Below are positions 1 through 5,112 of a DNA stretch of 5,648 nucleotides, piece by piece; within the stretch, counting starts at the first letter, position 1, and every line of letters starts with the position of its first letter. The stretch lies in NCBI GenBank assembly GCA_008501785.1, contig QQUD01000253.1:1-5648 (forward strand), read 5' to 3'. The stretch comes from Chloroflexota bacterium (GTDB taxonomy: Bacteria; Chloroflexota; Anaerolineae; Promineifilales; Promineifilaceae). The notes under the pieces are model-generated. The model saw nothing but the letters and a program-made list of their open reading frames with translations, was not told the origin of the DNA and ran no database searches. The position numbers and the translations under genes were made by a program.

Positions 1-34
1 CCATGACGGGCTGAGTTTGTTCATTCTGATACAT
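1..34 (-). CDS. Start of an unidentified gene, cut by the left window edge
   Basis: Reading leftward from 34, the sequence gives an ATG followed by the peptide MYQNEQTQPVM, then leaves the window. An AGGAG ribosome binding site (plus-strand 41-45) lies six bases upstream of the ATG, which is ideal spacing and the main reason to call this a gene start. The peptide is polar and lacks a signal sequence, so a cytoplasmic protein or a membrane protein with a polar N-terminus is possible; eleven residues do not allow a family call. It lies downstream of, and in the same direction as, the LysM surface-protein gene, but a strong terminator (169-202) separates them, so it probably has its own promoter within 35-168. 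A TATAAA-like box occurs on the minus strand at 97-102, but no good -35 accompanies it. A heptamer repeat cluster (54-81) sits in the presumed leader. Confidence 0.5.
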   Translation of the reverse strand, partial: MYQNEQTQPVM

Positions 35-53
35 CCACTACTCCTAAATTTGC

Positions 54-81
54 TGAAAGCTGATACCTGATACCTGATCTC
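54..81. repeat. Four-unit heptamer repeat cluster
   Basis: Four consecutive 7-base units start at 54, 61, 68 and 75. The middle two are identical (TGATACC); the outer two (TGAAAGC and TGATCTC) keep TGA at the start and C at the end. It lies just upstream of the ribosome binding site of the leftward gene at the window edge, so it would sit in that gene's 5' leader. The organisation resembles the short tandemly repeated (heptamer) sequences known from cyanobacteria; applying that label here is inference. Confidence 0.6.
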
Positions 82-141
82 TTTTTGAAAGGCTTCTTTA
101 TAGTTTACGGAGAACCAGCGTAGGTTACTGTATGACTATTA

Positions 142-172
142 GACGCAAAATTGACGCAAAAGCCACGCAAAA
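142..172. repeat. Three ACGCAAAA units with 11-bp period
   Basis: The octamer ACGCAAAA occurs at 143-150, 154-161 and 165-172, exactly 11 bases apart. The first two copies share a preceding G; the third has C. The 11-base step is close to one helical turn, so the A-tracts are phased, which would favour bent DNA or a repeated binding site. The last A-run is also the template for the U-tract of the leftward terminator at 169-202. Confidence 0.6.
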
Positions 173-202
173 AAATAGCCCGACGAAAAATCGCCGAGCT
201 AT
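169..202 (-). terminator. Rho-independent terminator of the LysM surface-protein gene
   Basis: Read on the minus strand, bases 202-191 pair with 175-186 to form a continuous 12-bp stem (two G-U wobbles) closed by a UUUU tetraloop. It is followed directly by a run of six U (174-169). The outer arm is AUAGC/GCUAU. It lies 67 bases past the stop codon of the 270-1961 gene and points the right way, so it is the expected end of that transcript. The heptamer array at 212-267 falls between stop codon and terminator, inside the 3' untranslated region. Confidence 0.88.
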
Positions 203-211
203 CCATAAATA

Positions 212-267
212 TTTACTAATTACCGATAATCGTTTACCGATTACTGATTGCGGTTTACCGATTACCT
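212..267. repeat. Eight-unit degenerate heptamer array
   Basis: Eight consecutive 7-base units run from 212 to 267, consensus (A/T)TTACCG. TTTACCG occurs exactly at 233-239 and 254-260, and ATTACCG at 219-225; the other units (TTTACTA, ATAATCG, ATTACTG, ATTGCGG, ATTACCT) differ from the consensus at one to three positions. A higher-order 21-bp step (three heptamers) is visible because 233-244 is repeated exactly at 254-265. The array ends two bases short of the LysM-gene stop codon (270-272), so it is transcribed as that gene's 3' untranslated region. Confidence 0.7.
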
Positions 268-269
268 TC

Positions 270-1961
270 CTAACCGCGTCGCAGCATCACTACACCGGCA
301 CCGGCTAACAACACCAGGATTCCAGCAATGACGAGCACGATGCCGCCAATGCTGCTGAAGAAGCCCCCTTCTTCGGGCGCTGCCTCTTCGGCTGGGGTGC
401 TGGTTGAATCGGCCGTTTCTGCGCTGGTGTCGGCCGTTTCTGCACTGGCCTCAGCTACTGGAGCAGGTGCATTAGCTTCAGTCACACCAAATGCAACTGA
501 CAAGGCTGTGCCGTCGGTGACAGAGACTGCCCAATTGTCGGCCGTGGTGGGTGCAAACCCAGCGGGTGAATAAACTTGAACTTGATAGGTATCCGGGTCC
601 AGGTTTTGGAAGCAGTATGGCTCAGTAATGCCATCAGTGATGTAAGTGGAGACGGATGCACCGGCGCGGAACAGGGTAATAGATGCGTCAGGTTGTAAGC
701 TTTCGGTGCTGACATCCTGTGCGCCATTGCTGTCGGCATCATTGAAGACAGCCACACAAATGCTGTTGCTGGCTGAGGCGACGGGGGCATCGGTTGAGCC
801 ACCTGTTTCTGCGGGTTGAGCTTCAGCAACTTCGGTTGTTTCTTCTGTTTCTGGTGCGGCAGTTGGCTCTTGTTCGGGAACGGCCGTTGCCTCACTCTCT
901 GTCGCCGATTCTTCTTCTTCAGCAGCCGGTTCTTCTTCTACCACTACCGGGGCAGTCTCACCAGGAGGGACAATAATTAATTCTTGACCAACGCTAACAA
1001 AGGCTGGATTGTTGTTTCGGTCTTGAATCAATGGCAGGGCTTCTTCGGGCGATACACCCAATGTTGGTGCATATTGAATGGCAATGGTCCACATGGAGTC
1101 GCCAGAATTCACAACATGAACGACAGCGCCATCGGCACGCGGTGTTGGTGTGGGGAATGGAGTGAGGGTTGGTCCCGCAACGGCTGGTGCGCCAGACCCA
1201 GATGAACCTGATGAAGCTGGGTTGGCTAACCCGGTTGTACTCAAAGCATATAGTCCCAATCCATCTAAAAAGAAACCATTGTTACGATAGGGCCAATTCG
1301 ATCCCATTTCAATCCAGACGGTCATGTTTTCTTGTGTGGCGGTGAAGTCCCACACATAAGTTTGCATAGCCAGGTAAAATGGATATACATTTTCAGCAGT
1401 CCATGTTGGGCTGTAGTTTATTTGAGCAGCATCTAGCCAGGTTGCGCCTACGCCACTCACGCCAAAACGAATGAAGCCAGAATCACTGCGGTGTGGCTGC
1501 ACTTTTTTCGCACCCTTGTATTCTTCAACCATATCCACATAAATGGGGATGACCATTCGATATTGGCGACCTACTTCTAAGCCAGAAACATCTTGGGAAA
1601 GCGCGGCATACATGGGTGCCCATCCCTTGAAAACTTTTAATGTGTAAGAACCATCACGCCAAAATAATTCCCGTTCCCTTTCCGGGGCATCGGTAATTAG
1701 CCAGACAACTGTTTCAGGACGATATGCAGGCCTGCCTTCGGTTCCGGCAAAGGTTACGTTGTCTAACCAATGCATTGTCCAACCATTCGGAACGGCAATT
1801 TGGGCAATGCTGCCTTGATTGTAGTAACCGCCTTCAAATCCAGGATTTGTAAACAGGTTTTCCGAGATAATTTCTTGAGCGTTTACGTCCGCGCGGGGCA
1901 GACTAACCAGTGCTACGATGGCTCCAACGAGCACAAGCAATGCTAAATGTTTCAATTTCAT
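270..1961 (-). CDS. Secreted, membrane-anchored LysM protein with beta-sandwich and SdrD-B-like domains
   Basis: Probable 563-aa cell-surface protein. Residues 1-29 are a signal peptide (basic MKLKH, hydrophobic LALLVLVGAIVALVSL, cleavage near NAQ). Residues about 36-240 form a Trp/Tyr-rich beta-sandwich opening with LFTNPGFEGGY, similar in layout to carbohydrate-binding-type domains of Chloroflexota secreted proteins. A Gly/Ser and PTPTP linker leads to a LysM domain (about 280-332: VVHVVNSGDSMWTIA, NNNPAFVSVGQELIIVP), which in known families binds peptidoglycan or other N-acetylglucosamine polymers. An acidic Glu/Ala/Thr linker (335-397) precedes an SdrD-B/Cna-B-like domain (398-492, VFNDADSNGAQD). 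Then come a second linker with a tandem SAETAD repeat, a hydrophobic helix (about 537-557) and an RRG tail, predicting a C-terminal membrane anchor without LPXTG. The start is set at the ATG at 1961 because an in-frame GTG at 1973 overlaps the GGAGG site. The gene appears monocistronic, with a terminator at 169-202. The enzymatic role is unknown; a structural or adhesive wall function is inferred. Confidence 0.9.
   Translation of the reverse strand: MKLKHLALLVLVGAIVALVSLPRADVNAQEIISENLFTNPGFEGGYYNQGSIAQIAVPNGWTMHWLDNVTFAGTEGRPAYRPETVVWLITDAPERERELFWRDGSYTLKVFKGWAPMYAALSQDVSGLEVGRQYRMVIPIYVDMVEEYKGAKKVQPHRSDSGFIRFGVSGVGATWLDAAQINYSPTWTAENVYPFYLAMQTYVWDFTATQENMTVWIEMGSNWPYRNNGFFLDGLGLYALSTTGLANPASSGSSGSGAPAVAGPTLTPFPTPTPRADGAVVHVVNSGDSMWTIAIQYAPTLGVSPEEALPLIQDRNNNPAFVSVGQELIIVPPGETAPVVVEEEPAAEEEESATESEATAVPEQEPTAAPETEETTEVAEAQPAETGGSTDAPVASASNSICVAVFNDADSNGAQDVSTESLQPDASITLFRAGASVSTYITDGITEPYCFQNLDPDTYQVQVYSPAGFAPTTADNWAVSVTDGTALSVAFGVTEANAPAPVAEASAETADTSAETADSTSTPAEEAAPEEGGFFSSIGGIVLVIAGILVLLAGAGVVMLRRG
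409..450. repeat. 21-bp tandem duplication inside the LysM gene
   Basis: Bases 409-429 and 430-450 match at 18 of 21 positions. Both begin TCGGCCGTTTCTGC and each carries a CGGCCG core. The repeat keeps frame and encodes the two SAETAD units in the linker before the C-terminal helix, so it is a tolerated in-frame duplication in a low-complexity spacer. Confidence 0.75.
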
Positions 1962-1966
1962 AATAT

Positions 1967-1971
1967 CCTCC
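1967..1971 (-). promoter_or_regulatory. Shine-Dalgarno GGAGG that fixes the LysM-gene start
   Basis: On the minus strand GGAGG is followed by five bases and then the ATG at 1961-1959. An upstream in-frame GTG (1973-1971) would place this motif inside the coding region and has no site of its own, so the ATG start is preferred. The protein then begins MKLKHLALL, a normal signal peptide. Confidence 0.85.
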
Positions 1972-2200
1972 ACACAAGACCCTCTTCCTGAATCTTTAGT
2001 AGCTAAATCTTTAGCAGTTATAGGTACACAGTGAAACCAGAATTGGGTTTGATTGGCTCCCTCTGCAGGCTAAGTTTTTCTGACAGATGTATGCCTGCTC
2101 AATTTACGGAAAGCATGTTCTGGTTATAAATGTGTTACTTCTGGTATATAGTCATCGGGCTTAAATAGCTCTATTGACTATAGAACTAGCTGTAACTCCA

Positions 2201-2233
2201 ACAAAAATATAGCGCAATGTTTAAATTGCGCTA
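2201..2233 (-). terminator. Orphan leftward terminator-like hairpin
   Basis: TAGCGCAAT (2210-2218) and ATTGCGCTA (2225-2233) form a perfect 9-bp stem with a 6-base loop. On the minus strand the stem is followed by TATTTTTGTT, an intrinsic-terminator-like U-tract. No minus-strand gene lies to its right; the nearest coding region there is the rightward deaminase. It could therefore end a small leftward RNA, act as an attenuator in a long leader of the LysM gene, or be a palindromic operator. The plus strand has no T-tract after the stem, so rightward termination is unlikely. Confidence 0.5.
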
Positions 2234-2246
2234 CAAACAAGTCGAG

Positions 2247-2276
2247 ATTCTAGCATAGGAGTGATAGATTTCACAA
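2247..2276 (-). promoter_or_regulatory. Candidate leftward promoter (TTGTGA-18-TAGAAT)
   Basis: On the minus strand TTGTGA (2276-2271) and TAGAAT (2252-2247) are separated by 18 bases, giving four and five matches of six to the sigma-70-type boxes. Transcription would begin near 2240, just before the terminator-like hairpin, and would give the LysM gene a leader of about 280 bases. This is pattern matching only in AT-rich DNA. Confidence 0.25.
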
Positions 2277-2285
2277 ATTTCTCTG

Positions 2286-2316
2286 TTGATAGCCAAGAAT
2301 AGATGAATGTTATAAT
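2286..2316 (+). promoter_or_regulatory. Candidate promoter of the deaminase gene
   Basis: TTGATA (2286-2291) and TATAAT (2311-2316) match the -35 and -10 boxes well, but the 19-base spacing is longer than the usual 17. A start near 2323 would leave a leader of about 84 bases before the deaminase ATG. The same bases overlap a minus-strand candidate, TTGAGC (2338-2333) with TATAAC (2314-2309), spaced 18. Confidence 0.35.
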
Positions 2317-2406
2317 AATTTTGATGAAATTCGCTCAATTTCCAATCCCATCGTCGTTTATTTGTATGTAATTGGGGGCTGATATTTTTAGACAGGAGGA
2401 AATTTT

Positions 2407-2859
2407 ATGTCAAATAGCCATCAGATTTTTATTGAACAGACTATTGAATTGGCAAATCAGGCGAAGGTGAATGGCAATCATCCATTTGGGGCGTTGTTGG
2501 TGTGGGATGGGGAGGTTGTGTTAACGGCCGTTAACACCGTCAATACCCAAAATGACATCACACATCACGCGGAACTCAACCTCATCAGCGCCGCTTCTCG
2601 CCAATTTTCGTCAGATGAATTGGCCGAAATGACGCTATATACGAGCACTGAACCCTGTGCAATGTGTGCCGGAGCGATCTATTGGTCGGGCATTCGCAAG
2701 GTTGTCTATGGTTGCTCTGCAAACACGTTGGGTCGTATTGCTGGTGATAGTCTGATGATTCCATGTCGTGAGGTATTGGTGCATGGTGCAGAGCCGACTG
2801 ATGTGATTGGCCCCCTTTTGGAGAGCGAAGCAGAAAAAGTGCATCATGGTTTTTGGTAA
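2407..2859 (+). CDS. Nucleoside/base deaminase of the CDA fold (guanine-deaminase/TadA-like)
   Basis: A 150-aa cytidine-deaminase-superfamily enzyme catalysing zinc-dependent hydrolytic removal of an amino group from a base, nucleoside or tRNA adenosine. The active-site signature is complete: HAE at 54-56 (His ligand and proton-shuttling Glu) and PCAMC at 83-87 (two Cys ligands), with the NHPFGA substrate-loop segment at 24-29 and the ND pair at 49-50. The length is typical of single-domain members. The C-terminal FW is a feature I associate with bacterial guanine-deaminase-like and 'nucleoside deaminase' proteins rather than classical TadA, but the exact substrate cannot be assigned. The start is supported by an AGGAGG site (2394-2399) seven bases before the ATG. 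The beta-helix gene follows after 125 bases on the same strand with no obvious terminator between, so read-through is possible. The sequence includes a 14-bp perfect palindrome (2521-2534). Confidence 0.93.
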   Translation: MSNSHQIFIEQTIELANQAKVNGNHPFGALLVWDGEVVLTAVNTVNTQNDITHHAELNLISAASRQFSSDELAEMTLYTSTEPCAMCAGAIYWSGIRKVVYGCSANTLGRIAGDSLMIPCREVLVHGAEPTDVIGPLLESEAEKVHHGFW

Positions 2860-2984
2860 ATAGGCCTCCCGTACTTAATTCCCATTCAACACGGCCGTTT
2901 CTTCTTCCACAATAATCCTGTTTAAAGGCGCGTTCAACATAGTAGTCGGCCACATGTTGACTTAATTCAATCAAGGACGTTTCC

Positions 2985-4859
2985 ATGAGCAGCAGAAAGA
3001 AGAAGCACTTTCTATTATTGTTCTCCTTAATATTGATAATCTTGTTAACCAGTAGCCCTGTTTTTAGTGCGGGTGTGGTGGGCGACGGCACATCTGGCAG
3101 TTGTACGGAGGCGGCGCTTAATGCAGCGCTGGTTGGCGGTGGGTCCGTCTCTTTTAACTGTGGTGGCAGCCACACAATCACGCTTACCAGCCAAAAAACG
3201 ATTACGGCGAATACTGTCATTGATGGTGGCAGTGTGATTACGCTCAGTGGTGGCAACAGCACGCGCCTGTTTAGTGTGGAGAATGGGGCGACGCTGACGT
3301 TGCAAAATGTGGTGGTGAGTAACGGCCGTTCCACTCAAAACGGCGGCGCACTCTACATCGAGCGGTTGAGTACCGTGACCATCACCAACAGCACTTTTAG
3401 CAATAATCAAGGTTACAACGGTGGGGCTATCGCCATGAACGGATGGGGAGGCAGTGACGCAGGCGGGGTCTTCACCGTCACCAACAGCTCTTTCAGCAAC
3501 AACGTTGCAACAGCCGCAGGCCTTGTTGGGGGTGGGAATGGCGGCGGCGGCATTTACGTTTCAGGTGGCTCGACGGCCACTGTGGAGGGCAGCACGTTCA
3601 CAGGCAATCAGGCGGTGAATGGGGGTGGCATTCATGTGCTGCTTAGTAATTTAACGGTCACCAACAGCACGTTTAACAGCAATATTGCCAACGGCAATCC
3701 CAGCGGTGGCGGTGGTGGTGCGATTTACATCGACGGCACAAAGAGCATGAACGGGTCGATTCAGGTGAGCCTGAGCGGCTTTAATGGGAACCACACCGAC
3801 CAGCTTGGCGGCGCGATTTTTAGCTTTCCTGAAGGCACTGGCAGCACGAGCATTGACCAATCAACATTTGATGGCAATTATGCCGTTGGACAGGGGCAAG
3901 GGGGCGCTCTGTATCATCAAAGTGCGACCACGAATGGTCCATTGACCATCGACAACAGCACATTTATGAACAACTATGCCCGTGGTGAAGGTGATAATGC
4001 CAGCAGTGGCGGCGCACTTTGGCTGCTGGATGCGCCTGTGACGGTCACAAACAGCACATTTTATGCGAATGATGCTACCCAAGAATTGTTACCCACAAGT
4101 GATTGGCGGCGCGGCTTTGGTGGCGCGATTCGCTCAAGTGATGGCATGGTGATTGTAAACAGCACGATTGCGAATAACACCGCAGGTTTTGTTGGCGGTG
4201 GCATTGCTGGTGATAGCGTAACGTTGCGCAACACGATTATTGCGAATAACACCGGCAACAATCCGTGGAATATTCAGCAAAATTGTACCCGTGTGCTAAC
4301 CAATGGTGGCAACAATATTCAATTTCCGCAAAAGACAACAAGTTTGGGAAATGATTATGAATGTTTGGGGGGGCAAACGGCCGTTAATCCCCAACTTGGC
4401 ACACTCGGCGACTACGGCGGTCCGACGCACACCGTACCGCTGAACACAGGCAGCCCAGCAATCGACGCGGGGAGCAACTGCCCAACTACTGATCAGCGTG
4501 GTTTTGCGCGAAATGGGGTTTGTGATATTGGTGCATACGAGTTTGGCGGCGGGCTCGTGGCAAACAGCATTAACCCTTCGATATCTGGATTAAACGATAT
4601 TCAAACAACGACGCTGACGGTTCATGGTGCTGGGTTTACGCCCAGCAGTGTCGTGCGTTGGGATGGTGCGGACAGGGTGACGACTTATGTGAGTTCGTTT
4701 GTGGTAACGGCCGTACTCCCCACCACCGATCTTGACAACCTCGGCCCCTTCACGGTCACAGTTTATGACCCAGGCCACGCCTCTGAAACAAGCGGCATTA
4801 CCTTTACTGTTGTACAGGAATTGACCAAAGTTTGCTTGCCAGCAATTATGAATCCATAA
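2985..4859 (+). CDS. Secreted right-handed parallel beta-helix protein, choice-of-anchor Q and IPT/TIG-like
   Basis: A 624-aa predicted extracellular protein. Residues 1-29 are a signal peptide (SSRKKKH, a long Leu/Ile core, cleavage near VFSA). From about 34 (GDGTSGSCTEAAL) to about 425 it is a Gly/Asn/Ser/Thr-rich parallel beta-helix of pectate-lyase or polymorphic-outer-membrane-protein type. Nine NSTF-like turns (134-138, 166-170, 202-205, 226-230, 291-295, 323-327, 355-359, 391-395, 415-419) alternate with ten GG(A/G)(I/L) turns, roughly one coil pair per 30 residues. Residues about 468-520 carry the choice-of-anchor Q signature: GDYGGPTHTVPLNTGSPAID, then TTDQRGFARNG and CDIGAYEF. An IPT/TIG-like domain follows (about 525-610), and the tail ends CLPAIMNP. 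No catalytic residues of polysaccharide lyases can be picked out, so binding or adhesion is as likely as enzymatic action. AAGGA at 2973-2977 lies seven bases before the ATG. A hairpin terminator follows the stop. Confidence 0.9.
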   Translation: MSSRKKKHFLLLFSLILIILLTSSPVFSAGVVGDGTSGSCTEAALNAALVGGGSVSFNCGGSHTITLTSQKTITANTVIDGGSVITLSGGNSTRLFSVENGATLTLQNVVVSNGRSTQNGGALYIERLSTVTITNSTFSNNQGYNGGAIAMNGWGGSDAGGVFTVTNSSFSNNVATAAGLVGGGNGGGGIYVSGGSTATVEGSTFTGNQAVNGGGIHVLLSNLTVTNSTFNSNIANGNPSGGGGGAIYIDGTKSMNGSIQVSLSGFNGNHTDQLGGAIFSFPEGTGSTSIDQSTFDGNYAVGQGQGGALYHQSATTNGPLTIDNSTFMNNYARGEGDNASSGGALWLLDAPVTVTNSTFYANDATQELLPTSDWRRGFGGAIRSSDGMVIVNSTIANNTAGFVGGGIAGDSVTLRNTIIANNTGNNPWNIQQNCTRVLTNGGNNIQFPQKTTSLGNDYECLGGQTAVNPQLGTLGDYGGPTHTVPLNTGSPAIDAGSNCPTTDQRGFARNGVCDIGAYEFGGGLVANSINPSISGLNDIQTTTLTVHGAGFTPSSVVRWDGADRVTTYVSSFVVTAVLPTTDLDNLGPFTVTVYDPGHASETSGITFTVVQELTKVCLPAIMNP

Positions 4860-4893
4860 AAATAAGGAACGAGAATTAAGTTGCTTGTTCGTT

Positions 4894-4942
4894 AGATTGG
4901 TTCAGTCTCCGAAGATTGAACCAATCTTGCCAAACTTTTTTT
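4894..4942 (+). terminator. Hairpin terminator after the beta-helix gene
   Basis: Bases 4894-4908 pair with 4913-4927 to give a 15-bp stem (one G-U pair, the rest Watson-Crick) closed by a CCGA tetraloop. A run of seven T (4936-4942) follows, but eight bases separate stem and T-run, which is longer than standard for an intrinsic terminator. It begins 34 bases after the stop codon of the 2985-4859 gene. Strength is inferred from structure only. Confidence 0.75.
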
Positions 4943-4948
4943 GGTCTT

Positions 4949-5058
4949 CAGGATTTCATGGGGAATCGCCAATTGTAGGGGCGGGCCTTGTGCCCGCCCA
5001 GTCGAGGGCGACCACAAGGGTACGCCCCTACCAACAATGTTAACCCCATAAATTCCTG
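4949..5058. mobile_element. MITE/REP-like nested inverted-repeat element
   Basis: A 110-bp non-coding element with three nested levels of symmetry. The ends 4949-4963 and 5044-5058 are inverted copies matching at 13 of 15 positions (CAGGA and ATGGGG conserved). Inside, GTAGGGGCG (4975-4983) is perfectly inverted at 5023-5031. The core holds two hairpins: GGGCGGGC/GCCCGCCC (4979-4986 and 4992-4999, 5-base loop), and GGGCGACC with GGT and CGCCC (5006-5013, 5019-5021, 5023-5027), where A5022 is unpaired. GTAGGGGC...GCCCCTAC palindromes with 'CCACAAGGG' cores are, to my knowledge, dispersed repeats in many bacterial genomes; membership here is inference. No transposase is present, so any mobility would depend on enzymes encoded elsewhere. 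Confidence 0.7.
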
Positions 5059-5112
5059 CTGAACCACTTTTTTAAGTGCCAGTGAAGATTGACCTTAGAA
5101 AGCAATCTATCT

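Larger units (their letters stand above)
1962..2406. other. Long divergent intergenic region
   Basis: This 445-bp stretch separates the leftward LysM gene from the rightward deaminase and has no convincing coding frame. It is AT-rich. It holds the ribosome binding sites of both genes, a perfect 9-bp hairpin with a leftward T-tract (2201-2233), candidate promoters on both strands between 2247 and 2338, a TTCTGGT motif present three times (2118-2124, 2139-2145 and inverted at 2036-2042), an inverted GCAGGC/GCCTGC pair (2065-2070 and 2093-2098), and a repeated AATCTTTAG (1991-1999 and 2006-2014). The length and motif density suggest a control region for the surface-protein gene. Confidence 0.6.

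Noticed and set aside
212..267. Possible CRISPR array
   Set aside because: Repeat units are 7 bases with no spacers, and no cas gene is present.
328..1205. Plus-strand and alternative minus-strand open frames over the LysM gene
   Set aside because: Low-complexity shadow frames created by the Ala/Glu/Thr-rich linkers; no ribosome binding sites or recognisable domains.
537..1961. LPXTG sortase signal in the LysM protein
   Set aside because: No LPXTG or close variant precedes the C-terminal helix; only a general helix-plus-Arg tail is seen.
1971..1973. GTG start giving a four-residue longer LysM protein
   Set aside because: The GGAGG Shine-Dalgarno would lie inside the coding sequence; the ATG at 1961 has correct spacing and a cleaner signal peptide.
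2957..2962. TTGACT as a -35 box for the beta-helix gene
   Set aside because: Only 22 bases remain before the start codon and they hold the ribosome binding site, leaving no room for a -10 box and leader.
2585..3334. A long minus-strand open frame spanning the deaminase end, the 125-bp gap and the beta-helix start, including a protein-like stretch METSLIELSQHVADYYVERA
   Set aside because: Most of it is antisense to two well-supported plus-strand genes. The ATG at 2986 has no ribosome binding site. The peptide in the gap looks fairly natural, so it might be a relic of a lost gene, but 40 open codons by chance are not rare.
3045..4778. Several minus-strand open frames of 62-121 codons under the beta-helix gene
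   Set aside because: Repetitive antisense shadows of a Gly/Asn/Thr-rich coding sequence.
5065..5078. CACTT/AAGTG hairpin as terminator of the 95-aa gene
   Set aside because: The stem is only 5 bp and no T-tract follows on the minus strand. A weak AGATTG/CAATCT hairpin (5086-5108) nearer the stop codon also lacks one.
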